In this document: positions 1 through 13,300 of the stretch, one piece after another
Numbering within the stretch: the stretch's first letter is position 1
Layout: every line of letters begins with the position of its first letter
Notes under the pieces: generated by a model
Told to the model about the DNA's origin: nothing
What the model saw: the letters and a program-made list of their open reading frames with translations, nothing else
Databases searched by the model: none
Assembly: GCA_013396525.1 (NCBI GenBank)
Contig: VWYX01000396.1
Coordinates: forward strand, 434,001 to 498,000
DNA: 64,000 nucleotides
Direction: 5' to 3'
DNA from: Chaetorhynchus papuensis
Taxonomy: Eukaryota; Chordata; Aves; Passeriformes; Rhipiduridae
Translations under genes and position numbers: made by a program

Positions 1-3000
1 TGTTGGGACAAAATTTATGGGTGGAGAGGGAAAAAAATGAGGGAAAGGCACAAGCATGATCACAGAAGACTTACTTACTTAGGAAATACGTAAAAAAACC
101 TGCATATAAAAGTGCAGAATAAACATCCTCTGGGTTTTTTTTCCACCTGCTCACCAATACAGAAATGTAATTCTTCTATAACCTTGAACAAGTCACTCTG
201 CCACAGAAAAATAATTAAGTCAGTCAGGAAAGGTCCTTCTTTGCCTCCCTGGTTCCTGAGGATTTTTTCAATTGCCAAGCAGATGCTTCCTTTTACTATG
301 TGGTTTTTCAGAATTCAAGGTAATACAGCCTTGATTTTGTTTGCAGCTTCTAAATACTACAGTGATCCAATCATAACAGGGTGTATAAAAAAGTAAACTA
401 TAAACAAATTATGGCCTTTAATTAATAAATGGCAAAATACAGATAAAACCTCAACTCTAATCTTTTTAATTCATGTATCATTGGTCTTTTAATAAGATGC
501 TCTCCAAATGCAAGCTTTTTCCTAAGTAACCAGAAGATAAAAATCATATGTTCCTATACCTACTTATTAGAATTATAGTTAAAGACTTGGGCTTTGTAAA
601 AGCACAGTAAAAATTATGACATTAGAAGAGATCCAAAGCTGCATATCAATCTTTGGCTTATTTGGAGATCAATCCAACATTCTTATATAATTCTCAGAAT
701 CTGAAGACATAACAAACTAAAACAGAATTCTCACATGTGGCTATCAGGAGCATCATATGTAGCCACCATGTACAAATAAATTATGACATGATTTAACTTC
801 AACTGTACTGTTGTACACTGAGAAAATACCACAAAAGTGCTGAGGGTGCACGTGTAGTCACAACACCAACAGAATAAGGTATACCTGGAAATATGTGCAC
901 CAGATGGCTTTAAACTGGCTACAAAAGTATTATAGAAAAACAGCTGTATAAGGCTCCACTATCATAATGAGATTATAAACATATGATGCTTATGACAAAG
1001 TCATGATTTAAGCAGTTTGGCAGGAGATTCATTAGTACTTCCCAGGATCCTGTTTTGCAATGGATTTACCACAGTAGTGGTTTTGTTTTATATAGCAGAA
1101 ATTATTACTTAGCAGACAGTTTTATGAACCCAGGTATCTACTTTGGTGGGAATGGAGCAGTAAATGAATCACGAGATTTTCTTACAGATAGTCAGTGATG
1201 GAGTTTGCATAAGAAAAGCACCAGCAAAGTGGCTGGCTGTCAGTCACAGGGGTACAGAAATTTCAATCCTCCTTCAGCATTTTGAGGAGTGCAAGACTAA
1301 CTTGTATGTTGATTTGTGTGCAAACGATTTTTATAGTGGATTTTTACACCCTTGCTAATTTTAAACCTGTAGATTATCTATCTGCAGTCTCTCTTCCCAC
1401 AGTGGATAAATGAAGTTTCTACTTAATACTACAGCAACACCTCAGGTTACCAGAGAAGTTTGGCTTGAGAAGGTGCAAAATACACCAAATGGATAGTCCT
1501 GCATTTCTCCATCAAAACTGATTCTGCAACTTTTTTTAATACAATGTAACATTCTACTATGCTATGTGATAATTAGAGTAGCTGAATTCATTAAATAAAC
1601 TGTATACTAAAAAAAAAGTCCTATGTCTAGGTTTCTGCAAAAAGATGTATACAGGATGGCTATTAAAACAACTCAGCAGTTAGCAAGCCAAATGTAGAAG
1701 CCACTATGAGCCAGTCTCCCTAGAGCCGCTCTGGCCAAAAGTGCAGTCCCTGTACTATTTCTGACCTCTTTGTAATTTCAGAAGGTGTCTCAAACACTAT
1801 GTGAGTACCATCATAGATGACTTGAGCTAGAAAACCATATTAAATAGACATTTATAGCAGAGAAATCTATTTTTAATGTCCTCTGAAATAACACAAGAAA
1901 AAAAAATCTGAATTATGCTTTCGGTTCCATCTTAGCCAAAGAAGCTAGCACTTAAAAAAGAAACAGTCAGAAAAAATGGAGAACTGAAAAAGAAATTCGA
2001 AGTGAGATACTCTTATATCCCTACAAAAACATGTTTCTCAAAAAAGGGTTGCAAATTGCTTCACACAAAACAAAACAAAGCAATGCTTGAAACACCACAG
2101 CAGCATTAATCAGATGAAATGGGAAATCTAAAGAGAGGTGTACCACACAGGTTTATGAACAGACAATGTACAATTAGGTAACTTATTACATTGAACTCCG
2201 TGAAGTTTAAAGAAAAAATTCTACCGAAAGAAAGGCTATGAAATAGAGATGGAAAACAACAGTCACTGCACATTTCAAACCCAAGAGAGTTTTACAAGTG
2301 CTGTGAAAAAGATTTCATGTCCTTTGGCTCCAGTGCCTAAAAGTTTGTTCTAAACAATTTTTCTTGAGTGTTGGTTGTCATCTAAATGCATTAACCTACT
2401 ACTGTACTATCTTTTCAAGAGGATAAATTTTCATCTCTACTTTATTACCGTTGCTGGAGTATTTGTGATACCAAAGCTGGCAGTGGTAGCTATCAGTGTA
2501 CCACTGGGCTTTGTGCAGTGCAGACATGTATCCTCACTAGACACGAGGTCTTACCAGTTGCTTCTGAGAAGCAAAACAACTTCTTTTTTTTTTTTTCTGC
2601 AACAGTTTCAGTTTTCAGTCAGGACCCTCTGAGAATTCAGTTTCAGACCCATCTTAATTGCCAATTTTCTCTCCCTTGAAAACATTCCCCATGTCCTGAC
2701 CTCCGCCAAACACCTGAACATGCAGTCTCGGTGCTATAGTATAAACCGTAAGAAACATGGATCTCAAACTCCCTTCTTAAAACACACTACCCAGAGTCCC
2801 TGGTCTAACACTTCATCAGCTGCTCTTGTGGCAAGAAACTGAGGATTAGACCAGGTCAGAGGAGTACATTCACTGAAGAAGAGTGAGGACTAGTACGTGT
2901 GTTTTGGAAATTGGAAGACATGAATGACAGGTCAAAGAGTACTTGACAGGCTAAAAATTCACTTTGCTTGTATTGGCAGGTACTCAGAAAAGATCACAGA

Positions 3001-3569
3001 AAAATTGTTTTAAAATATCGTCACTGCATGTTTCTTACTGTTTCTTAAATTTATTAAACATATCTAGCACTGGTGCAGCAGATCACTTGTATTATACTTA
3101 ATATTTATCAGTTTTGTTTGTTGTTTGGTATGTTGTTTGGTTTTTTTTTTTAATTTGAAAGAGGTTTTTTGGTAAATAATATTAACAATAATATTTTGAA
3201 AGGCTATGTCCAAATTTTAGAGGAAGTCTCTTAACCATCCAGTTGAGACAGAAAGGAAGAAACTTGTAGGAGTTCTCTGCATTTTTGAAAGACACAGTAA
3301 AGTTCTTTAGATTTTGAGATATAAAACCACTTGGGGATGGAGAAAGTTACCTTGCCTCAGTATGAAGTCTGCATTCAAATAGCGTGCTGCTTTCCTGTGC
3401 TTTGCTCTCTCACAATGCCCGTGTGAATAACCAAAACCACAAAACGTGAGTCCCCAAAGATCTTCACACATTTCTTGTGAGGTAGGCATAGAAATATTCT
3501 TTCATTAAAAATTAAGTTTGCCCTGATGAATAATGTATATTATAATTTTCCATTCACGAGCCATGTTTG

Positions 3570-4240
3570 CGTGTGTTCGCAGCACACAACAGCAGCTTCC
3601 TGCCTTTCCCTCACTGTGTTGTAACCAATTTTCTCCTGTACCTTCTCAACATAGATGCCATATTTGTCCTTTTAGTATCCCTCCTTCTCCCAAACGCTTC
3701 CCTTTTCTGGATTTTGTTCCCACTCTTCTGTCACTTTACCCTAACCCTGCATGGTGCATTTTCATCTGCCAGGTTACTCCACTGAAACACCAGTTTGGGG
3801 CCTGTTTTTCACTCTCAGCTGCTCTCACCACCCTCCCACTTGGGCCCAGCTGCCTCACTAGAGGTGACCATGCCTTTCAATTTACACTGCCTTGTTTTTT
3901 ATCCCCTACTTTGCAGTTAGACCTTCCTCTCCTTTCCTCCTCAGTGGAGGACAGGTCTCTCCCAGTCCTGAGTCACCTCTCCCCCTCCCACCAGTGATCT
4001 ACCTCTTCCATCACAAAGCTGTTTGGAGTTGCCCTCTTTTCCTTTATAAATGATTCCTCACCCCTTGGGGCAAGTCCCCTTTCCTTCTCCCCTCCTCTCA
4101 GCAGCCAGCTCTCCTTCCCAAACTTGCCCTGGCCCTGGCTGGAGCCCCTTGGTCTCAGCACAGGGGTCTGCCTCCCCTTCCTTCATTTTCCACAAGTGCT
4201 GGTGCCCTGGCTGTCCCCCTCTCCCAGCAGCTCACTGATC
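3570..4240 (+). other. Pyrimidine-rich block on the + strand
   Basis: A long stretch dominated by C and T on the + strand leaves an open frame of 154 codons at 3,533-3,997. The predicted peptide is low in charge and resembles no family I know, so I treat the frame as a by-product of composition. The block ends near the imperfect duplication at 4,233-4,280. Confidence 0.5.
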
Positions 4241-4280
4241 CCCACTGTAAACAGTGTAAAACACTGATCCCCACAGTAAA
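4233..4280 (+). repeat. Imperfect 29-base tandem duplication
   Basis: The string CACTGATCCCCAC(T/A)GTAAA occurs twice, starting at 4,233 and 4,262. The first copy is followed by a small palindrome around ACTGTAAACAGT. Confidence 0.6.
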
Positions 4281-7249
4281 ACAGGTGCCACGTGTGAGTG
4301 GGCTGAGGGCAGGCACCCATGGGCTGCCGGAAGATTTCAGCCTGGGAGGGATGTCCCTCAGTGTTTGGGAGTCACTCGAGTGTCCTTCAGCCTGGCTGTG
4401 AAAGTTTGGGGCCACCCAGAAAAGAGGTTTGAGTACAAGTCACACAGCTACACCTTTGGTAAGGTCTCGTTTGGTCCCTGGATCAGCAGAGAGGGCCCAG
4501 CCTGCTCACATGGCTCCTCAAGCCGTTGCTGCTTCCAGAAGCTGGCTCCAGTCATACCTTGCTCAAGGTTCTGAAATGTTTTGACTGTTGTTACGGTGTG
4601 TCCTACTTCCAGCTCGTACAGGAAGCAGACATATTGAAATCACAGAAGAAAGCATGCCTGTTCATCTTGTATTTCTGGCTGAGGCTGCAAGTTGAGTGCC
4701 AGAAATCAATTGTGTCTCATCTATTGTACAGGAAATTCTCTTGTAGCTCCTTGCATCAATGTGCTAACTTTGCAAGGGGCTTTGTCCTAGTAAGATTCCC
4801 ACTGCAACCTGGAATAGTTAGAGGTGGTATCTTCTGATAAGCACTGCAAGTCCTGTACTCAGTCAAAATGGATCTCAAAGGCCTTAGCAAGAGTTGGGGT
4901 CTGGTTAGTGATGTGCTTGACAGCTAGAGGCACCCAAAGTAAAAAATATGTGTGATATTTAAGCACTGACTTACATGTATAAACCTCTCATGGGCCACCT
5001 TGAACTTCTGTCATCAGACTTAACCAGACCTTTTACAAAGGCAATGTGGTTGCAGAGACCAGATGTGGATAGTTTTCAGTTATGGTCTCACAGATCAAAA
5101 ATTTTTTAAATTAAATCCTCCTCTTAATGATAAAAATACATTGTCCTTTCCTAGTCTATTTTTTGGAAACCTGTGTTTAATGAGTGTTCCTGAGACGCTA
5201 TTTCCTTTAAGCAATCCAAGTATAAGCATTCTACTCATAATACTTCAGGTTTAAATGGAAACCATAGCTGGTAAAGAAGACAAAAGTTCAGACATTATTA
5301 AAAATGTCCTGTGTTACTTATGAAGGGTGCCTGAAATGCCTGTGAGCTAAGACTGCAAATTTGTAGGCTCAGATTAGGAGAATCTATGTACATCTATGGC
5401 CATCCAACATTTTAACTGACTAATAACATCCAGTGGTGCAGATCTGTGCATGGAATCAAGTCTTGCAGATACTCAGCGTGTGACATCTGGTATATGCAAA
5501 AGTTACAAGACCGATGAAAAGTGAACAATAGTGGTTTAGAGAAAAAAATTAATTAAAAATCATGACAAAATTAGCATTTGAGAATCTTGTAATTCAACTT
5601 CAGATACCCATTTGATCCAAGATTATAAACAGAACTGGCCGTTGTTTCCCAAATCTTTCAACTGACAGATAAAGAAGTGGTTTTCCTTTAGGAGACAGCA
5701 GGCATCTGTGTCCCACTGTCTGTGTTTAATTCTGCTGAATAATATATAACAATAATAACAGATGATTTGAAAATATTCAAATTCAAACCATTAACTAAGC
5801 ACGAACTCCTCTTCCTCCTTATATGGAATTGGAATCTTATTCTGTGAATGCTAAATCTGAGCTCTTACAATTTTACTTGCATTCATATTGACATTCAAGG
5901 ATTCTCAAAAATCTGATAATACAATGCTTGTTTTTCCTTCTGCACTAAGAAGAGTATTAGCACTGCAGCTACTGGTGACTTCAAAATATTATTACAATTG
6001 TGGCCTGTGATATGGCAGGCCACAAGCTGGCAAAATCAGAATGCTTTATGTATAGTGGGCTGAAAATTTTTGCAGTAGATTATTTGTCTAAGTATATATT
6101 GACTGTCAGTTCTCTGTGAAAAGAAATATCTACTCTTCTGTTTACAGGAGCAGTGGAGCCCTTTTTCTGTGCCCTCACACTTCATCATAATTAGCACAAT
6201 TGATACAACTCACTCAAATCTATTAGCATAAGCAGTGGCATTTTACTGAACTGTGTGTTCATGTCACAGTAGAGTTGGGCACTTCTGAATATTTCTGAAG
6301 TTGTTTGTAACCAATGGAGCAAAACTTACGTCATACTCTTATAAACAAATACAAAGTTAGAGGTTGTATGGAAACAAAGTGAGTTTGGTGGCAAAAAGAC
6401 CTAACAACAGTGCCTTGATAACACAGTATTTAATAGCAGTACAGTATGAATTTAAATTGAGAGATAAGTCTACATCAGAGGGGTTAGAAATGGTCTTGTC
6501 TGGAGAACTTACAGGTGCACAGAGCCATGAACCTGTGTGTTCTGGATTTGTAGGGGGAAAACTTGAAGGGCATCTCTAGGTTCTGAAAGTGCTCATATGA
6601 GGGTGAATTCCTCAATTTATTCAGCATTTAATACTTTTGCCTATGGACATTTTTATATCAGCTGACAAAACCCCCTCAGTCTGTCTTTGTCAGTCTGAAT
6701 CTTAGTGTAGCCAACTGTTCTGTTCAGTTCTCACACTGCATTTGTAGTGAAAGAGTCTAAAAGCATGCTGTGTCAGCCATGGGATTATTGGTCCTAGATT
6801 TTGCATTTTTAAAACAACAGCAGATAATTATGAGAGTTGGCAGATGCCACAGACATAATTGTTTTCAGCAGCTACAATAGATGTTTTAAAAACACTTCTG
6901 TATTCAAACCTTTAGTTAGTTTAGGACTAGTGAAATACAATCCTTCTTACTGTCTTGGGGCATCCTCTCGGGATTGCAGCCAGCAGGACCTCCCTCTTTC
7001 TCGCTTGTCATTGCTTTTCACCTGCCTGGCTCACCTTTTAGGTCACTGTTCCAGGTAATTTGCTGGGCTGCCTCTCTGATTTGCTGCCTCTTCAGCTGTC
7101 TGGACTTTGCAAAGGCTTTGGAAAAATCATGCCTCAAAACAACTATTCTGTCAAAATGGAGCTGTGTCTGGAAAGATGGTTGAACTCATCAGCACTTTAT
7201 TTCAAAAAGTAACATGGATAAGAAGTTCCATTGGCAGCAAAGTATTATG

Positions 7250-7301
7250 TGTTGGTATTTAAGGCATGATTGTTAGTATTTAAGGCATGATGATGATGAT
7301 G
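7250..7301 (+). repeat. 21-base duplication plus short (GAT)n
   Basis: Two near-identical copies of GTATTTAAGGCATGAT sit end to end. They run into GATGATGATGATG, a short trinucleotide repeat that probably slipped from the copy end. Confidence 0.65.
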
Positions 7302-10300
7302 TCACAGTCACTTTCCTTTTCTCCTGTCCTTTTCTCAAACTTGACCTGACCTGACCTGGGAGCAAACAATCAGAAGTGTTGTCACCACAACATGTTTCTC
7401 ATGCTCAAAGATCACAAGTGGGCTGACCACAGCACACAGCAGAAGTGGTTGGAGTGGCAGAAGGTGGCACACGTGATCTTGACCGATGCCTTTATACCCA
7501 TGCCCTGCCTGCAGCACACGTGGCCACACATTAGTGACGTGATAAAGTTTTCCTTTCTTTGTATTCTTTCACTTCCCTGCTCTGTTTACCTAAGCAGCAG
7601 GAGTCATCCTAACAGTTGTTAGTGGGAAAAGATACAGAATGTAATACATCTTCTTGTCCCTCAGGAAAGCCATTTGGTAAATTTGGAATGAGCATCTAAT
7701 TCTCTCCAGGATGCTCTGAATGTAAATTTGGAACGAGGAATTTCTCCAAATAATTATAGTTAAAATGCTGAATTCCAAATATATTTATTTTCTTTGCTTT
7801 TTTGTTGGCGCGTGTTGCATACGTGCTGGAAGAGATTTCTTTTTTGTGGTTGCTATGGTAAAAATCAGTCCCCAGTTCTTTTACTTAAAACCCATGAACT
7901 GCAATTAACTGTTTAATGTTGTAACAGACAACAGCTCTAGTAACACCTTAACAGCTTTGAGCATGATACTCCCATCATCTCAGCAGATGGTGATTTTTGG
8001 CATTCTGTGTTTTCAGTTTATTCTTCTCCTTTATAATCCTTGCCATTATATCTTCTGACAAATGCTTCTGGACTAACTTAATTGCAATTTGATTTTACTG
8101 AGACAGCCCTCAGATCTCAGATTTTTTTGTATTTCTGTTAAAGGTGACCAATATTTGAAAAAAATTGTGTGAGTACCCCTGTCAGCTATTATAAAATCAA
8201 ATTTTAAAGTAAGAATCTGTTTCTTCTCATCTGTAACCATAAAAATACAGTCTTGAAACATACTTAGTGTGCCATAGGAGCCCTACATCTGAACAGAAAA
8301 GGAGACGTAAATGATTCTTTTGTGAAGAAGGACTAACCCTGAATGTTTGTCAAGAATCTGAATTAAATAAGAGTTACCAATTTCTACTAGTTTTACTACA
8401 GGGAATTGCCCTTCATTATTATTTCCATAGAGATGGTGACTGAATTCCTCATGAATTTTGCTCATTGTTTTAAAAATTTACGACTAATATAAATCCTTTT
8501 AAACAGGGAGTTTCAATTAAATTTAGAAAAAATTTCAGCTTTGCCAAGACATTATCAAAAGCAAGATTGCCTTGTGAAACTGTTTTTCAGCTACTATCCC
8601 TTTTTCTCCCATATAATGCAGTTGTATTCCATCTCTAATTTTTTTTCATTTAGAAATAAATTCTTTGGATTTAAAATCAGGACTGTTCTCCATTTTGCTC
8701 TTTAAAGGGGTTTTATGTATTAAGCAGGCAGAACCCTTCAGATGTTTAATTCTGTAATACAGGACCAAATAAGCTTTTTTTAGTACCTTTAGCAGCAGTA
8801 TTACCATTTCTTCTTTTTTAGGAAAAGAAAACAAGAGGGGAAAATGAAAAGAATAGTTTTCCCAGAATCATAACAAGATAATACTGCAGTTTCAGGTTTT
8901 AAAATATGAATGTCTCATTCACAGCTATTTCCTGGCTGACTCCAGGTTTCTACGATTATTATTTATTCAGTGCTGATAGTGTGCTTGACATTGTGCAAAT
9001 ATAGAAAGAGATATTCATGTGGACTATCTGCCAGGATTTCCTAGTTGTCAGTGGCAGTGTTAGCCTCTTTAAGCAAAAGCTTGAGGCTGTCTTTAAAGCA
9101 GAGATGCTTATCCATCCTGCCAACATGCAGCTTCATACATATGACCGTGGGAAACACTGCTCAAATGCACAAGGCTTTGGAAGGATGGACCCAGTGGAGT
9201 TTAATTTAATTAGTGCAGCAGCAGTGTGTGGTAGCTCTAACTAATCAAACCTTTAAGACCAATCACGGTAATTTCAAAAGCTGGAAATTTTTTAGGGAAA
9301 TGTGACTGGGAAGAATCAATCCTTCTGATTTGATACCTAAAGAATCAAAGAAAGGCTGTTTGCCTGAATACTGCATGGTTTAAAATCCTGTGTCTTCTGT
9401 GAAATCCGTGAACTGTTTTGTAACTTATCTGTAGGACTTACTGATGGCCTGTGTGCTTAATTTGCCTGGACAGTGGTGGTGTCCCTCAGGTTGTTGCTGC
9501 TGGTTGTAGACTATCCACTGACAGACTAACATCTGCCCCTGGCTTTGCCAGAAACAATGTATTCCAAATTGTAGCATTGAAGGCTTTTCTCCAGGACTAG
9601 TTTCTCAGGTTAGGGACAGTCTGCCAGGAAAAAAAAAAAAAAAGTGAAACATCTTAGTCTAAATGGGAGGAATGTTTGTCTTTTTATTAGAAAATGTATC
9701 TTTGGATTTCCTTTCCAATGGAGTCACAGAAAAATCATTCTAAGGATCTTTAGTGACACTTCCTTGACTTTATGCATGAAAGAGTAGGTTTGCTGTCTGC
9801 TCTTTCGTAGGTGAAGAATATTTTTGTCATGATCACTTATAAAAATAATAAAACTCCTGAAATCCCACCAATAAAACCAACTTGCAGTGAATGAAAAGGT
9901 GGAATGCAAATATTTGTCCTTGTTTTCTCCCTGGCTGGGAGAAGCATTTAATTATCTGATTCTTTCCCTTACCCCAGCAGAATGAATGGACAATGACAGT
10001 AAGCTTATCTTTTTGTCTGAGATGTTGATACCACCCATCCAAGCTAACACTGAAAGGCTTCCTTAGAGCAACACAAATCATATATAGGAGCCAGTATCAA
10101 AAAGCTCCACATCCAGAAATGAGCACATCTGCCACGTATTGTACAGAAACAGCCAAACCAAAAAGACTCGTAGAAAAATAAACAAATCTCTGAGGGATTT
10201 GAAAGCTGAAGTAAAATATCTTGAGGTCAGTTCAGAACTGTGAAGAAAGTTAAAAATGGATATATCAAATCTGATATATAAATTATAATTCCTGTATTAG

Positions 10301-13300
10301 TCATAGTTGTTATATCCCAAATTTTGTTTGGAAAAGGAAAGACAGTGCTCAAATTTCCTTGCCTCTCCACCCGTCTCCTTCAAAGTCTTCCCTTTAGCTT
10401 TCAAGCAATTTATTTACGCTGAGCAAAATGTCTGGTTTACACTCACAGGAAAAGTTTTAATTAATTCTCATTTTACAAATCCTCCACAATATTTATTCAA
10501 AAGATTGGCAAATTCCAGGAAGTTCACCCATCCCTGAAAAAATAAGTTTTGTAAACAAATCTGGCAACAAATTTATTTTAACAGCAGCAACCCTGCTAAT
10601 CTGTCAAGATGTAGTTTGTTTCTGACACTTGATTAAATTCTTTTTCCTTAAGAATAGAAAATAATTTGCTACAAACAAATCATTTAGCTGGGACATGGTG
10701 ACTGGCCCTCTGTTATTTCACAGAGCATTTAATTCAACAGAAAAAAGCTAACAGTATAATGTTTAGCACTTTTTTTTTTTTTTGAACAGAAGCAAGGCTA
10801 AATTTCTGTAGTCACAAACAACAACAACGTTAGAGGCTTCAGGACCTTTAAAACCCAATCTTGGTGTATCCCACAGCCTGGGCCATCATTACTCCACATC
10901 TCTGAACATAAACAAAGGGCATGTTTCAGGTTGTGGTTCCACAGGAATGTTCATGCCCAGACCCCTATTTCCCGGCCATTTGCTCCTGGACAAGTAATCC
11001 ACTTGCTCAGTTCTTACCTGGTCTCAGTTCATGGATCTGGCTCCCTGTGCAGTAACACCAGCAGTTGTGCAGGTACATTAGCCTGACAAAGCCCAGACTG
11101 ATATGAAACAACTGAGTGGACTGTGCAGCTTAGGCTGGTTTCATCAACAAAAATGTCCATGTCCAGAAAAATATTTTATGCAAGGAAATAGTCTCAAAGG
11201 TTTGCAAATATCAGTAAAGCAAAATAGGCAAACCCTGCTGCTTGCCATTAATGTAGATTGAAACAAAAGATTAATAGGTGCTGATATTCAACTTGTATGG
11301 ACATCACTCTTCTTTGCGTTAAGACCTCGTCCAACTGGACTGCTGGGTGTGTGGACATTTTGGGGTGTTCACCTCTTGATTCTTAAAGAGATTTGGCATG
11401 TCGTCTCACTGCTGCTCCTTAGCACAGGAGAACAGTTTGTGAGTCTATTTTACATCACAGCTTCATAAAGCTGCAGGTCCTGGTGTAAAGGCTCAGCTGG
11501 TGCAAATGTCAGTATAGCCACGGCAGTTTGTACCAGCAGGTAAAACCTGCCATCCATCTTTCCAGCCACTTCCCCTGCTCTTTCAAACTTAAAAAGACTG
11601 ATCCAGATGCCAGTGAAGTCAGTGAGAGCATTCCCTCTGTGCTGGATCCAGCAGTATGCAGCCTCTTAAGTACAGCAATTAAGATACTGAGCTAATGTTA
11701 GTAATCCTTTCCTGCCTGCCTAGAACACCCAAACTGTCTGAGTCAGGCTTCATTTCATGCAAAAGCCTGAGGAAATCAGTTGGGTTTGTGATCTGAAAGG
11801 TCAGTCTGTGTCCCTATGGACTAAGAGGTATGGGGGAATTCCGGAATTTGCTGCCAGTTTCTTGCTATTTATTTCCAGAAGCTGTTAGCTTAGATCTTTT
11901 TTTAGCTAAACTTAGTTATGGGGAACTGAGATGATATGACTGAGGGCTTTGGAAAGTCACATTTCTAGGTGCTTTAAAATGTGTTTATAAATCTACCACC
12001 TTTGCTTTTCAGGTTCCTTTTTAGATGGAATTTTAATTCACATTATGGACACTCAGGAGAGTGCACGTATTCTATTTCTTTTCGAATACCACATACAAGG
12101 ACTTTACCAAATGAAAAAAACCAAAGAAAATAATCCTAAAAATCCTGACGGAGTTTGACATCAGTAACTTTATACACTACTGTTATTGTGAGACTTGTTA
12201 CCTAAAGAATTCCTCATTTCGAGGAACTTCAGATATACATTTTTTGCAGCACCTTTAAAATCAGTGTAGAAAAGGAAAGGACTTATATTTAATGTAGGGA
12301 TTTATATCTGATGATGTGAAATAATGGATTTTTAAAATATAAGCCAATTAACTTAACAGTCTCTTGCTTAATTGGCACTCATGCTATTTAAAAGAAAAGG
12401 AATGGTGGGTGTCTAAAACTTTCTCAGGTTGAAAAACAATATTCTTTTACATTATTGACTCTGATTCTCTTTGTGATTTAATCCTTTCCTTTACATGGCT
12501 AGTGGGTAGGAATAGTGGGAAAGTCACAACCACAAGCAATAACGTGGCAATTAACTCAGAGGTACTGGTGGGACATTTAAGTAATTTTAAGTCAACATAT
12601 ATAAACATGATGTTGCTGGCTTGAAAATCTGGACATTATTTGCAGCTGGAAGATTTGATTACCTTACTGATCTTGATTTTCAAATTGCTTTTGAAAATCA
12701 ACCACTGGTTTGAATCTGCTCCAGATGGGCAATGACTGAAAATTGTTGTAATCTGGCATGTGTTTGGTAGCATAGATAAGTGAGTTGATAGCCTCATTAA
12801 AAGTATCTCAAACATATGCACTGATTAAAAACCCCCTCAACTCAGGCTCAGCGGGGTTTTGGCTGAAGGGAACTGAACAGCTCTGTCACCCCTAAGGGCC
12901 CTTTCTGGCATGACAACAGGAGGAACTTCATAATGCTGCTGCACGCAGAGGTGAATATGAAATGTGTCGTGGCCCAGTGCACCTGCCCAGCAGCAGCTTC
13001 TGTGTGGGTACACGTGTCCCCCACAACCTGAATGAGAATCACACAACTAAGATCATGGGGTTTAGAAGTCTAAAAGTGGTATTTGTTTTTCCACCAACAG
13101 GTCCTTGAAATTATTGCCTATTGGGTTTATAGATGGTACAGAGAGACAGGCACTGAAGGTTCAAAGGCTCTGAACATCAGAACCAGACATCCCAAACCCC
13201 CTTTGTTGTCTCTGCAGAGAAACAGATGTTTCAAAAATACAGCACTTCCCATCCTAAATGCAACAGCTAAAGCTGGTCACACCAGTTGTGCCCTAGTAGT

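Noticed and set aside
3533..3997. 154-codon open frame on the + strand
   Set aside because: Explained by the C/T-rich composition; no plausible protein.
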